Positions 35,611 through 44,314 of a stretch of DNA of 64,000 nucleotides are shown in pieces. A program made the translations under genes and the position numbers. Position 1 is the stretch's first letter. Each line of letters starts with the position of its first letter. Source of the stretch: Leisingera sp. ANG-M1 (lineage in GTDB: Bacteria > Pseudomonadota > Alphaproteobacteria > Rhodobacterales > Rhodobacteraceae); NCBI RefSeq assembly GCF_000813745.1, contig NZ_JWLC01000021.1, forward strand, positions 62,001-126,000, given 5' to 3'. The notes under the pieces are model-generated. The model saw only the letters and a list, made by a program, of their open reading frames with translations, searched no databases and was not told where the DNA came from.

Positions 35611-37575
35611 ATGAGCCAGGCCAGTTTCCCCAATCTGTTCTCCCCGATCACCCTGGGCAGCCTTGCCTTGCGCAACCGGATTGTCTCAACCGGGCATGAG
35701 ACGCATCTGAACGAGAAGGGGCGGATTGGCGACCGGATGATCGCCTACCACGAGGCGCGGGCGCGGGGCGGCGCCGGGCTGATCGTGGTGGAGGTGGCGC
35801 TGGTGCATCCAAGCGCGGTGTTTGTGGCGGATCCGATTCGGGTCGATACGGACGACTGCATTCCCGGCTACCGGCGGCTGGCGGAGGTGGTGAAGGGCCA
35901 CGGTAGCGGGCTGATTGCCCAGCTGTTCCATCCGGGGCGCGAGATGCTGGCCTCGGAAGACGGCACCGCGCCGGTCTCATACAGCGCGTCGGCCACGCCG
36001 AATGAGCGGTTCCATGTGATGCCGCGGCCGATGACGCCGGAAATGATTGCGGAGGTGATTGCCTCTTACGGTGCGGCGGCGCGGCGGATGCAGGAAGCCG
36101 GGCTCGATGGGGTCGAGATTGTCGCCTCGCACGGGTATCTGCCGGCGCAGTTCCTCAATGGGCAGGTGAACCGGCGCGAGGATGCCTATGGCGGCTCGCT
36201 GGAGAACCGGACCCGGTTCATCCGCGAGATTGCGGCGGCGATCCGGGCTGAGACTGGGGCGGGCTTTGCGGTGGGCCTGCGTTTGTCTGGCGATGAGCGC
36301 AGCCATGAGGGGCTGGAGGCGGATGAGATCCTGGACGCCTGCGAATTGATCGCGGCGGAGGGGACGCTGGATTACCTGAGCGTGGTGGCGGGGTCCTCGG
36401 CAACCTTGGCGGGCTCGGTGCATATTGCGCCGCCGATGTATGAGGCGGCGGGCTATACCGCGCCATTGGGGCAGGCGATCCGGGAGCGGACCGGGCTGGC
36501 GACCATTGTGACGGGGCGGATCAACCAGCCGCAGGAGGCGGAGAAGATCATTGCCAACGGCCAGGCAGATATGTGCGGCATGACCCGGGCGATGATTTGC
36601 GACCCGGAAGCGGGCAATAAGGCGCAAGAGGGCCGTGCGGAGGACATCCGCGCCTGCATCGGCTGCAACCAGGCCTGCATCGGCCACTTCCATGACGGCT
36701 ATCCGATCTCCTGCATCCAGAACCCGGTGAGCGGGCGGGAGCTGCAGCTGGGCACGCCGTCTCTGGCTGCCGCCAAGCGCCGGGTGATGGTGATCGGTGG
36801 CGGCCCCGGCGGTATGAAGGCTGCGGCGGTGGCGGCGGAGCGGGGGCATGAGGTTGCCCTGTTCGAGCAGGAAGCGCAGCTGGGCGGCCAGGCGCGGCTG
36901 GCGCAGCTGCTGCCGCACCGGGCGGAGTTCGGCGGCATCATCACCAACCTGACACGCGAGATGGAGCTGGCCGGGGTGGATATCCGCACCGGCACGGCCG
37001 TGGATGACGGTGTGATCCGGGACTACGGCCCGGATGCGGTGATCATTGCCACGGGTGCTGCGCCGCGCTGGCCGGAGTTCGAGGGGCGCGGGGAAGCGCA
37101 TACCGTGGATGCCTGGCAGGTGCTGCAGGGACAGGCGGACATCGGCAAATCGGTGCTGGTTGCGGATTGGCGCGCCGATTGGGTTGGCATGGGTGTGGCG
37201 GAGCTGCTGGCGCAGAACGGGCATCATGTGCGGCTGGCGGTGAACGGCTATATGCCGGGGCAGACCATCCAGATGTATGTGCGCGATGCGGGCATCGGGC
37301 GGCTGCACTCCTTGGGCGTTGAGGTGCTGCCCTACATGCGGCTGTTCGGGGCCGATGAAGACAGCGTCTATCTGCAGCACATCATGAGCAATGAGGCGGT
37401 GATCTGCGAGGGCGTGGACACGCTGGTGCTGTGCCAGGGGCATGTGCCGCGCAACAGCGTTGAGGAAATGGTGCGCGGGCTTGGGCTGGAGCATCACCTG
37501 GCGGGCGATTGTGTTGCGCCGCGCACCGCCGAAGAGGCAGTGCTGGAAGGGCTGCGCGCGGGACGGCGCGTGTAG
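35611..37575 (+). CDS. Old-Yellow-Enzyme/trimethylamine-dehydrogenase-family flavoprotein (DgcA/Stc2-like demethylase)
   Basis: A 654-residue NADH:flavin oxidoreductase-type protein. The FMN TIM barrel spans about residues 1-345 (NLFSPITLGSLALRNRIVSTGHETHL; GVEIVASHGYLPAQFLNGQVNRREDAYGGSLENR). A 4Fe-4S cluster site follows: C349-x2-C352-x3-C356-x11-C368. The C-terminal half is a pyridine-nucleotide-disulfide-type domain (VMVIGGGPGGMKAAAVAAERGHEVALFEQ). Relatives demethylate dimethylglycine (DgcA) or proline betaine (Stc2), which fits the surrounding carnitine/betaine genes. It starts 19 bases after the carnitine dehydrogenase gene in the same operon. Redundancy with the dimethylglycine-dehydrogenase-like gene nearby leaves the exact substrate open. 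Confidence 0.85.
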   Translation: MSQASFPNLFSPITLGSLALRNRIVSTGHETHLNEKGRIGDRMIAYHEARARGGAGLIVVEVALVHPSAVFVADPIRVDTDDCIPGYRRLAEVVKGHGSGLIAQLFHPGREMLASEDGTAPVSYSASATPNERFHVMPRPMTPEMIAEVIASYGAAARRMQEAGLDGVEIVASHGYLPAQFLNGQVNRREDAYGGSLENRTRFIREIAAAIRAETGAGFAVGLRLSGDERSHEGLEADEILDACELIAAEGTLDYLSVVAGSSATLAGSVHIAPPMYEAAGYTAPLGQAIRERTGLATIVTGRINQPQEAEKIIANGQADMCGMTRAMICDPEAGNKAQEGRAEDIRACIGCNQACIGHFHDGYPISCIQNPVSGRELQLGTPSLAAAKRRVMVIGGGPGGMKAAAVAAERGHEVALFEQEAQLGGQARLAQLLPHRAEFGGIITNLTREMELAGVDIRTGTAVDDGVIRDYGPDAVIIATGAAPRWPEFEGRGEAHTVDAWQVLQGQADIGKSVLVADWRADWVGMGVAELLAQNGHHVRLAVNGYMPGQTIQMYVRDAGIGRLHSLGVEVLPYMRLFGADEDSVYLQHIMSNEAVICEGVDTLVLCQGHVPRNSVEEMVRGLGLEHHLAGDCVAPRTAEEAVLEGLRAGRRV

Positions 37576-37648
37576 TGCAGTGATGCCTTCCGGGCGTCCG
37601 GTGCGCCTTTAGCGTTTGGACGGATCCGGTGCAGGCCGCGGCCGGGTG

Positions 37649-38710
37649 TCAGGGGAAAAGACCTTCAGGTATGCGGCCCAGGCCGGGGCCGGGTGCGGCA
37701 CAGACCCTGCCGGGGGCAGGGCGCCGGATCATGGTCCGGCCGGTATCGATCGGGTCGGTCAGGTCAATGGTGGACAGGAGCATCCCAGGGGCGGTGCCTG
37801 CGGCGAGGTGCAAAGCGCCTGCGCCAGCCACCTGACCGGCCCACCAGCCGTCGATGCGTACCTTGATGCCGGACGCCGCACAGGCGTCGCGCACGGTGCG
37901 CCCGGCGCTCAGGCCGCCGATGGAATCGGGTTTGATCACCAGCGCCGACGCTGCCCGGTCCTGAATGGCGTGCATATAGGTGGGCAGATCCTTGAGGCAT
38001 TGATCCAGCATCACCGGAGCCTTGATCCCGCGTGCGACAGCAGCGCCATCGCCGTAGTCGTCGCAGGGCTCCTCCCATATCACGCGGGGGTCGCTGATTT
38101 CGGGCAGGGCGCGGACAGCGTCATCGAGCGCCAGCGCGCCGTTGAAATCCGCCAGCAGCAGCTGATCCGGGCGCATGGCCGCCAGCACCGCCCGGACCCG
38201 GTCGAGGTCGTTGCCGAGCGTATCCGAGCCGAGCTTGGCCTGCACCACGGCAAACGGCCCGCCGTCGCGGCGCACGGTCTCTGCCATGGCCTCGGGCGCT
38301 TCGCAGGAGAGCGACAGGTATTCCGGGCAGTCCGCGGCCCTGGCACCGCCCAAAAGGCTGGAGACCGGCATGCCAAGCGCGCGGCCCATCATGTCGAGCA
38401 TCGCCAGGTCGATCCCGGCCACCGCATACTGCAGGCGTTTCTCGCCGCCGCGCCATTTGGCCAGGAGCGCGGGCAGATCAGAGAGAGCGAGCCCCTGCAA
38501 GGCGGGCAGGCATTCGTCTTCGAAGGCTTCGATTTCGGCCACGGTATAGGTGGGCGGGCGGACGAACTCGCCGATCCCGACGGTGCCGTCATCCGCGGTC
38601 AGCCGCAGCAGCCGGTGGCAGAGGACGGTCTGGCGGCCCATCGACATGGCGTAGCCCCCGCCCTTGAAACGGGGTTCCAGCGGGAAAGTTTCAATGCGGG
38701 TGATTTTCAT
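37649..38710 (-). CDS. Enolase-superfamily protein (mandelate racemase/muconate lactonizing type)
   Basis: A 353-residue two-domain enolase-superfamily enzyme. The capping domain (about residues 1-120) ends in SLLGGARA. The barrel shows VVQAKLG (second-strand lysine, although the usual KxK has glutamine at the first position), LLADFNG and IWEEPC and VMLDQC (metal ligands), and LVIKPDSIGG (sixth-strand lysine). The gene ends a minus-strand operon after DMGDH-like and M24 genes. By context it could act on a betaine, as in 4-hydroxyproline-betaine epimerase clusters of related marine bacteria, but the substrate is not proved. Its last gene position faces the convergent plus-strand operon. Confidence 0.8.
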   Translation of the reverse strand: MKITRIETFPLEPRFKGGGYAMSMGRQTVLCHRLLRLTADDGTVGIGEFVRPPTYTVAEIEAFEDECLPALQGLALSDLPALLAKWRGGEKRLQYAVAGIDLAMLDMMGRALGMPVSSLLGGARAADCPEYLSLSCEAPEAMAETVRRDGGPFAVVQAKLGSDTLGNDLDRVRAVLAAMRPDQLLLADFNGALALDDAVRALPEISDPRVIWEEPCDDYGDGAAVARGIKAPVMLDQCLKDLPTYMHAIQDRAASALVIKPDSIGGLSAGRTVRDACAASGIKVRIDGWWAGQVAGAGALHLAAGTAPGMLLSTIDLTDPIDTGRTMIRRPAPGRVCAAPGPGLGRIPEGLFP

Positions 38711-38736
38711 GGGGCAACCGTGTGTCGGGGGCTTGC

Positions 38737-39939
38737 TCAGCGCAGCAGGTTTTCGTCGTAGGGATAGGAGTCGAGCTGTTCGAGACCATCCGCGGTCACC
38801 AGGAACTGGTGTTCGATCTTGACGCCGCTGCCGCCGCGATCCGATCCGACATAGCCTTCAACGCAGATCATCATGTTTTCCTCAATGATGCCGTCGTAGC
38901 CGATGTCGTCCCAATCCTGGGGATAGGGGACGTAGGGGTATTCGTCGCACATGCCGACGCCATGCATGATGCAGGGGTAACGGTGGGCGACGAACTCTTC
39001 AGGGTGGCGGAAGCTCTGGTCCACAAGCTCCTTGAAGGACACGCCCGGGCGGACATTGGCCTTGTTGTGTTCGATTTCATCCAGGGCGCGTTTGTAAAGG
39101 TCGCGGAACTCATCCGGTGCCTTGCCTTCGCCGCAATACCAGGTGCGCGAGATGTCGGACATATAGCCGAACGGGCCGACCATATCGGTGTCAAAGCCCA
39201 GCAGTTCGCCCTTCTGCACACGCCGTTCGCCGGCCTCTTGCAGCCAGGGGTTGGTGCGTTCGCCCGAGGCCAGCATGCGCGCCTCGGACCACAGGCCGCC
39301 ATGGGCGATGTTGACCTGGCTCAGAATGCTCCACAGTTCGTTTTCCGAGATGCCGGGCTGGAAGGCTTCATGCATTTTCGCGATGCCCAGCTGCGCCACG
39401 TCGATAGCATAGCGGCACAGGGTGATCTCTTCCGCGGACTTGATCGAACGGGCTTTTTCCAGAAAGCCGGGGGCGTCCACGACCTCGAACCCGGCCTGCA
39501 TCAAACCTTGCACGGCGGAGGCATCCAGCCGGTCAAGCGCCACGCGGCAACGCCCTTTGCCGGCCAATCGTCCCCGGACAAAATCCACGAACTTGCGGGT
39601 ATTCTCCACCTGATCAAAGCCCGCAAGGAAAGGCGCAAGCCCGAACATCGGGATGTATTCCGTGACGTGGTCCAGATCCTTGATGAAGGCGCCGCTGAAG
39701 ACCACTGGGCCATCGGCAAAGATCATCAGCGTCATCAGCGGGATGCGCGCCTGGAACTGCATGTATTCATGGTAGTTCACCGCATAGCGCATGGTCAGCG
39801 GGTTGGTGATGATGGCCAGCTCCACGTCCCTTTCCGCCATGGCTTCGCGGATCCGGCCCATGCGGTAGTCGTTCAGGCGGGTCCAGTCGATATCGGGCGG
39901 CGGCAGCTCTGCTTTGGTGAAACCGTTTGGCATGTTCAT
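38737..39939 (-). CDS. M24-family metalloprotein, DMSP-lyase DddP-like
   Basis: A 400-residue pita-bread-fold protein. Metal-type residues are D250 and D252 (GFDTDMVG), D262 (SDISRTW), H326 (MHGVG), E361 (CVEGYVG) and E376 (KIEHQF), with Y321 and D332 near the histidine. Creatinases and Xaa-Pro peptidases share this fold. The spacing 250/252/262/321/326/332/361/376 is the same as I recall for the catalytic residues of Ruegeria DddP (295/297/307/366/371/377/406/421), and RMLASGERTNPWLQEAG and MHGVGMCDEYPYV resemble DddP. The N-terminus is about 45 residues shorter. Its operon partners (DMGDH-like and enolase-like) suggest it may work on a quaternary amine instead. Both readings are kept open. 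Confidence 0.8.
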   Translation of the reverse strand: MNMPNGFTKAELPPPDIDWTRLNDYRMGRIREAMAERDVELAIITNPLTMRYAVNYHEYMQFQARIPLMTLMIFADGPVVFSGAFIKDLDHVTEYIPMFGLAPFLAGFDQVENTRKFVDFVRGRLAGKGRCRVALDRLDASAVQGLMQAGFEVVDAPGFLEKARSIKSAEEITLCRYAIDVAQLGIAKMHEAFQPGISENELWSILSQVNIAHGGLWSEARMLASGERTNPWLQEAGERRVQKGELLGFDTDMVGPFGYMSDISRTWYCGEGKAPDEFRDLYKRALDEIEHNKANVRPGVSFKELVDQSFRHPEEFVAHRYPCIMHGVGMCDEYPYVPYPQDWDDIGYDGIIEENMMICVEGYVGSDRGGSGVKIEHQFLVTADGLEQLDSYPYDENLLR

Positions 39940-39951
39940 GTCAGTTTTCCC

Positions 39952-42375
39952 TCAGCTTTGCGCGGCATCGCGCAGACGCAGATTTTGCGGATCGAGCACA
40001 GGTTCTGCCAGCACTGTTGCCCGGTGCAATTCGCCGAAGAGTGAGATTTCCAGCGTGGTGCCGGGCTGTGCGGCTTCGGGGCGGAGGAAGGCAAAAGCGA
40101 GGCTGCGCCCGGTATTGGGACCGAAGCCGCCCGAGGAGACAGAGCCGGCCCTGGTGCCATTGTAGAAAACGGCTTCGCCGCCCAGCACATCGCTGTCGGT
40201 GACCTCCACCTCCAGATAGGCGATGACCGAGGTTTCGCCGGATTCGGCCCGGCGTGCGAGCGCATCGCGGCCGACAAAGTCCTTGTCGAGTTTCACGAAC
40301 CGCATCTGATCGGTGTGGACGGGTGAGGCGTCATTGGCCAATTCATGGCCGCCGCGGTAGGCCTTTTCCATCCGCATCATCTCCAGCGCCTTGGAGCCGA
40401 AGGGGGTGATGCCATGGGGCTGGCCGGCCTCCCACAGTGCGTCCCAAAGGGTGCCCAGCTGGGTGTTGGGGGCGTGCAGCTCCCAGGCCAGCTCGCCAGA
40501 GAAGGACATGCGCATGGCGATCAGCGGGATGCCGGCCACGGTGATCTCGCGTGCCTTCAGCCAGCCAAAGGCGGCGTTGTCCAGCTGGTCGCTGGTTTGG
40601 GTTGCCAGAACCTCGCGCGCCTTTGGACCGGCGATGGTCAGGATGCCCCAATCGTCTGAGAGGTTGCGGACGGTGACGTCTTCGCTGCCGCGCTGGTGCA
40701 GAGTGATCCAATCCCAGATCCGCCGCTCGGAAGGGCCGCCGGTGACGAACCAGAAGCGGTTTTCACCGAGGCGTGCGATGGTGGCCTCGCCCTCGATGGT
40801 GCCCTGTTCGTTCAGGAGCAGGGTAAGGCAGGTGCCGCCTGTGTTGCGTGGCATCCGGTTTGCGCAGAGGCGTTTGAGATAGGCCTCGGCCTCCGGCCCG
40901 GTGATCTCGAATTTGGAAAAGGCGGTGAAGTCGCCCAGCCCGACGCCTTCATGCACTGCGCGGGCTTCGGCCACGGCCGCCTCCCAGGAGGGGCCGCGGC
41001 GCCAGGCTTTGGGCTCGGCGCCGTTCCAGTCCTTGCCGTAAACGCGGGGGCGTTCCCAGCCGCCGGCATCCTCGTAAACCGCTCCCAAGGCCTTGGTCCG
41101 CTCGTGGGCACCGGAGATCCGTATGTTGCGGCAGGTTTCATACTGCAGCTGCGGATAGGGCAGCGACAGCCGCGTCATGTAGTTCTCGCGGCAGCGCTGA
41201 TAGGCATGTTCTTCATCCACCCAGGGGCCAAAGCGGCGCGGGTCGAAACCGCGCATGGAGATGTCGGCCGTGCCATGCACCATCCATTGCGCCAGCGCCC
41301 GGCCCAGTCCCGGCCCCCAGGCGATGCCAACGGTGGCGCCGCAGGCGAGCCAGTAGTTTTTCAGCCCCGGCGCCGGGCCAACCAGCGGATGCCCGTCCGG
41401 TGTATAGGTGATGGCGCCGTTCACGATGCGTTTGATGCCCAGGTTCATTAGGCTGGGGTAGCGCTCGAAGCATCTCTCCAGCCAGGGGGTGATGCGGTCA
41501 TAATCCGGTTCGAACAGCTCATTCTCGCTGTCCCAGGGGCAGCCTTCGCGCCATTTGGCGAGCGCGTCGTGGGTGTCGTAAAGGCCGATCAGCGCGCCGC
41601 CCTGTTCCCGGCGCAGATAGCCGGTGAAGTAGTCGTCGCGGGTGACGGGGATTTCGTGGCCCATGGTTTCGAAATCAGGCACCGTGTCGGTCACCACGTA
41701 ATGGTGCTGCATCGGAACAATCGGCAGATCGAGGCCGGAGAAGGCGCCGATCTGGCGGGCGTGATAGCCGCCTGCGTTGACCACATGCTCACAGACGATA
41801 TCGCCCTGTTCGGTGGAGACTTTCCATTCGCCCGAAGGCAGCTGCTGCACATCGGTCACCCGGTTGCGCCGCATCACCCTGGCGCCCCGCATCCGCGCGC
41901 CTTTGGCCATCGCCTGGCAGGTGCCGGAGGGATCCACGTGGCCGTCGTCAGGAGTATAGATGCCGCCGATGATATGCGAGGTGTCATAGATCGGGTTCAG
42001 CTCGGTGATTTCCGCGGGCGACAGCCAATGGCACTCCTGCCCGCGCGCCAGCACTGCATCGCGGGTGTGCAGCAGCCAGTCGCGGTGATCCCCGGTCGCG
42101 CCCACGCGCAGCGAGCCGCAATTGTGCCAGCTGACGCCTTGTCCAGTCTCCGCCTCGATGGTCTTGTAAAGGTCCACCGCATAGTCGTGGCAGGTCCCCA
42201 GGGCGTGGCCCGGGGTCATCCGGCTGACCAGCCCGGCGGCGTGCCAGGTGGCGCCGGACGTCAGCTCGGCCTTTTCCACCAGGACGATGTCCGTCCAGCC
42301 CTCTTTGGCCAAGTGATACAGGACGGCGGCGCCCATATTGCCGCCGCCAATCACCACAACACGCGCTGATTCCAT
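39952..42375 (-). CDS. Dimethylglycine-dehydrogenase-like flavoprotein with GcvT domain
   Basis: An 807-residue protein of the DMGDH/sarcosine-dehydrogenase family. The N-terminal FAD domain has VVVIGGGNMGAAVLYHLAKEG, and SGATWHAAGL contains His45 at the position of the covalent FAD histidine. The middle includes YTPDGHPLVGPAPGLKNYWLACGATVGIAWGPG. The C-terminal half (from about residue 470) is a tetrahydrofolate-binding GcvT fold with GPEAEAYLKRL, FSGELAWELHAP and a C-terminal barrel. It oxidatively removes a methyl group from dimethylglycine or a related N-methyl amine and passes it to tetrahydrofolate. It begins a minus-strand operon (12 bases to the M24 gene) and is divergent from the Rieske gene, which would supply dimethylglycine. 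Confidence 0.88.
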   Translation of the reverse strand: MESARVVVIGGGNMGAAVLYHLAKEGWTDIVLVEKAELTSGATWHAAGLVSRMTPGHALGTCHDYAVDLYKTIEAETGQGVSWHNCGSLRVGATGDHRDWLLHTRDAVLARGQECHWLSPAEITELNPIYDTSHIIGGIYTPDDGHVDPSGTCQAMAKGARMRGARVMRRNRVTDVQQLPSGEWKVSTEQGDIVCEHVVNAGGYHARQIGAFSGLDLPIVPMQHHYVVTDTVPDFETMGHEIPVTRDDYFTGYLRREQGGALIGLYDTHDALAKWREGCPWDSENELFEPDYDRITPWLERCFERYPSLMNLGIKRIVNGAITYTPDGHPLVGPAPGLKNYWLACGATVGIAWGPGLGRALAQWMVHGTADISMRGFDPRRFGPWVDEEHAYQRCRENYMTRLSLPYPQLQYETCRNIRISGAHERTKALGAVYEDAGGWERPRVYGKDWNGAEPKAWRRGPSWEAAVAEARAVHEGVGLGDFTAFSKFEITGPEAEAYLKRLCANRMPRNTGGTCLTLLLNEQGTIEGEATIARLGENRFWFVTGGPSERRIWDWITLHQRGSEDVTVRNLSDDWGILTIAGPKAREVLATQTSDQLDNAAFGWLKAREITVAGIPLIAMRMSFSGELAWELHAPNTQLGTLWDALWEAGQPHGITPFGSKALEMMRMEKAYRGGHELANDASPVHTDQMRFVKLDKDFVGRDALARRAESGETSVIAYLEVEVTDSDVLGGEAVFYNGTRAGSVSSGGFGPNTGRSLAFAFLRPEAAQPGTTLEISLFGELHRATVLAEPVLDPQNLRLRDAAQS

Positions 42376-42437
42376 GATCTGTTCTCCGCTGTCCTGGGGT
42401 GACTATCGTGGCGAAGGAAAAATTTTCATAGCATTTT

Positions 42438-42452
42438 TTATCCAAGGGATAA
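42438..42452. promoter_or_regulatory. Palindrome TTATCC-AAG-GGATAA in the DMGDH/Rieske divergent promoter
   Basis: A perfect dyad of 6-base arms, 33 bases before the Rieske ATG and 63 bases before the divergent DMGDH start. GAAAAATTTTC is nearby (42416-42426). It is a likely operator, perhaps for the XRE-cupin regulator encoded at 43682-44314. Confidence 0.55.
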
Positions 42453-42484
42453 TAATCGACCGAGATCCAGATTCGGGAGGCACC

Positions 42485-43675
42485 ATGGACGGCACCATCG
42501 TAGCGGAAACCACGGAGCAGCGGATCAAGCGCATCCTGGGGCCGGAGGGCTTTGACCAGGTGTTCCGCCCGATTGAAGAGGCCGGCGGTCTGCCCAATGC
42601 CGCCTATTGGTCGCAAGAGTGGCATGAACTGGAGCAGGAGCTGATTTTCCGCCGCTCCTGGGTATTTGCGGGCGCGCGGGCCGAAATTGCAGCGCCGGGA
42701 GATATGAAGCCGCTGGAGATCGGCGGGCTTCCCATCGTGCTGGTGCATGGGCGCGACGGCGTGATCCGGGGGTTCCAGAATGTCTGCCGCCACCGAGGGA
42801 TGCAGCTGGTCACGGAGCCTTGCAAGAAGGCGACGCTCACCTGCCCCTATCACAAATGGGCCTACGGGCTGGACGGCAAGCTGCGCTCGCGGCCGCATTT
42901 CCAGGGGCCGAACCAGGCGGACAGCTTCAAGGACGGCGGCGGAGAGAAACTGGACCTGATCCCGGTGCGGGTTGAGGAGTTCTTTGGCTGTTTGTTCGTC
43001 AATATCTCGGGCGACGCCGACCCGCTGGATGTCTGGATGGCGCCGGTGCTGGAGCAGCTCAAAGGGTATGACCTGGCCGCCATCCGCTGGGCCGGAAAGC
43101 TGGACTTCGAGATCGAGGCCAACTGGAAGCTGGCCTATGAAAATTACATGGAGGGCTATCACGTCTTTGCCTTGCACCCGCGGCTCTTGGAGTTCGCCCC
43201 GATGGATCTGCGCTGGTCGGGGGAATGGCGCGGCAATACTTTTGTAAACGGCTACCGGTTCCCGGAGATCCAGGCCGGGCGCGGCGAGGGGCTGCCGCAT
43301 TATCCCGGTCTGTCAGACGAAGACAGGATGCAGGGGCAGTGGTTTCTGACCATGCCGCATTTTGCGGTCGAGATCTTTCCGGATCAATTCACCGTGCTGG
43401 TCGCCTATCCGGACGCGCCGGATCACTGCCGCGAGGAGCTGCATGTTTTCCTGATCGGCGATGAGGCAGCGAGCGGAGAGAAATACGCCAAGGAACGCGA
43501 GGAGGTCATCCGGATGTGGGACGATCTGAACCGCGAGGACATTTCGATCCTGAAGGGCATGCAGCAGGGGCGGCGCTGCCCTGGTTATGACGGCGGCCGC
43601 TACTCGCCGCATTGGGAGGGGCCGACGCTCAGCTATGCGCGCAAGATTGTCGAGATGATGCTGGAGGAAGGCTAG
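42485..43675 (+). CDS. Rieske non-haem iron monooxygenase, oxygenase component (betaine/carnitine demethylase-like)
   Basis: A 396-residue alpha subunit. The Rieske 2Fe-2S ligands are in CRHRGMQLV and CPYHKW (about residues 101-124). The catalytic iron region follows: NWKLAYENYMEGYHVFALHPRL at about residues 213-234, with the two facial histidines. GGGAGG precedes ATG 42485; the frame is open further upstream but without signal. In the GbcA family such enzymes demethylate glycine betaine to dimethylglycine and formaldehyde, and the divergent dimethylglycine-dehydrogenase-like gene supports that. Choline, carnitine or stachydrine are alternatives. No reductase partner (GbcB type) is encoded in the window. 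Confidence 0.87.
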   Translation: MDGTIVAETTEQRIKRILGPEGFDQVFRPIEEAGGLPNAAYWSQEWHELEQELIFRRSWVFAGARAEIAAPGDMKPLEIGGLPIVLVHGRDGVIRGFQNVCRHRGMQLVTEPCKKATLTCPYHKWAYGLDGKLRSRPHFQGPNQADSFKDGGGEKLDLIPVRVEEFFGCLFVNISGDADPLDVWMAPVLEQLKGYDLAAIRWAGKLDFEIEANWKLAYENYMEGYHVFALHPRLLEFAPMDLRWSGEWRGNTFVNGYRFPEIQAGRGEGLPHYPGLSDEDRMQGQWFLTMPHFAVEIFPDQFTVLVAYPDAPDHCREELHVFLIGDEAASGEKYAKEREEVIRMWDDLNREDISILKGMQQGRRCPGYDGGRYSPHWEGPTLSYARKIVEMMLEEG

Positions 43676-43681
43676 GCGCGA

Positions 43682-44314
43682 TTACCGCTGCCGCATGATT
43701 ACTGGGGTGTTGGTCAGGATGATCTGCAAGTCCTCGGTGCCATTGTTGAGGTAGCGGTGGGGTTTCTCGCCGGAGAAGCCGAAACTGTCCCCCGGCTCGA
43801 GCACGAACACCCGCCCGTCAACTTCCAGCGTCAGCTGGCCGGAGAGCACATAGCCCGCCTCTTCGCCTTCATGCGACAACGGGTTGTCGCCGGAATGGCC
43901 GCCGGGGGAGAACTGCATCATTGTCATCACCAGCTGACCGTCGACAGTAGGCGTCAGCAGATAGTCAGTCTCCCCCAGATATTCGGTGCCGGAAAGGCGC
44001 GAGTAATCAATCCGGCGGCGGAAGCCTTTGCGCACCACATAGGCGTCTTCGACAGGGTCGTCGCTGGGGGAGGCGGGAAACAGCCAGCCGATCTCGACCG
44101 ACAGCGCCTTGCTGATCCGCTGAAGCGCATCCAGCGAGGGCTGCTTTTGGCCGCGCTCCACCAGGCTGAGGAAACCGACGGACAAAGACGCCGCCTGGGC
44201 CAGGTCGTTCAGCGTCATGTTCTGGGCACGCCGCACGGCCCGGATTTCGGGGCCAACTGGGCGGGCTCCGGAGGTGTCTCCGGCGTCGCTGCTCGGGGGG
44301 ATGCCGCTTGCCAT
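43682..44314 (-). CDS. XRE-family regulator with C-terminal cupin domain
   Basis: A 210-residue regulator. The N-terminal XRE helix-turn-helix is RAVRRAQNMTLNDLAQAASLSVGFLSLVERGQKQPSLDALQRISKAL (about residues 27-73). The cupin sensor domain from about residue 130 contains PLSHEGEEAGYVLSGQLTLEVDGRVFVLEPGDSFGFSGEKPHRY. This architecture often controls amine and amino-acid catabolism. It is convergent with the Rieske gene, with their stops six bases apart, and may read the nearby TTATCC dyad. Confidence 0.9.
   Translation of the reverse strand: MASGIPPSSDAGDTSGARPVGPEIRAVRRAQNMTLNDLAQAASLSVGFLSLVERGQKQPSLDALQRISKALSVEIGWLFPASPSDDPVEDAYVVRKGFRRRIDYSRLSGTEYLGETDYLLTPTVDGQLVMTMMQFSPGGHSGDNPLSHEGEEAGYVLSGQLTLEVDGRVFVLEPGDSFGFSGEKPHRYLNNGTEDLQIILTNTPVIMRQR

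Noticed and set aside
35977-37497. 506-codon minus-strand frame opposite the OYE-type gene
   Set aside because: Shadow of a strong flavoprotein gene; no motifs.
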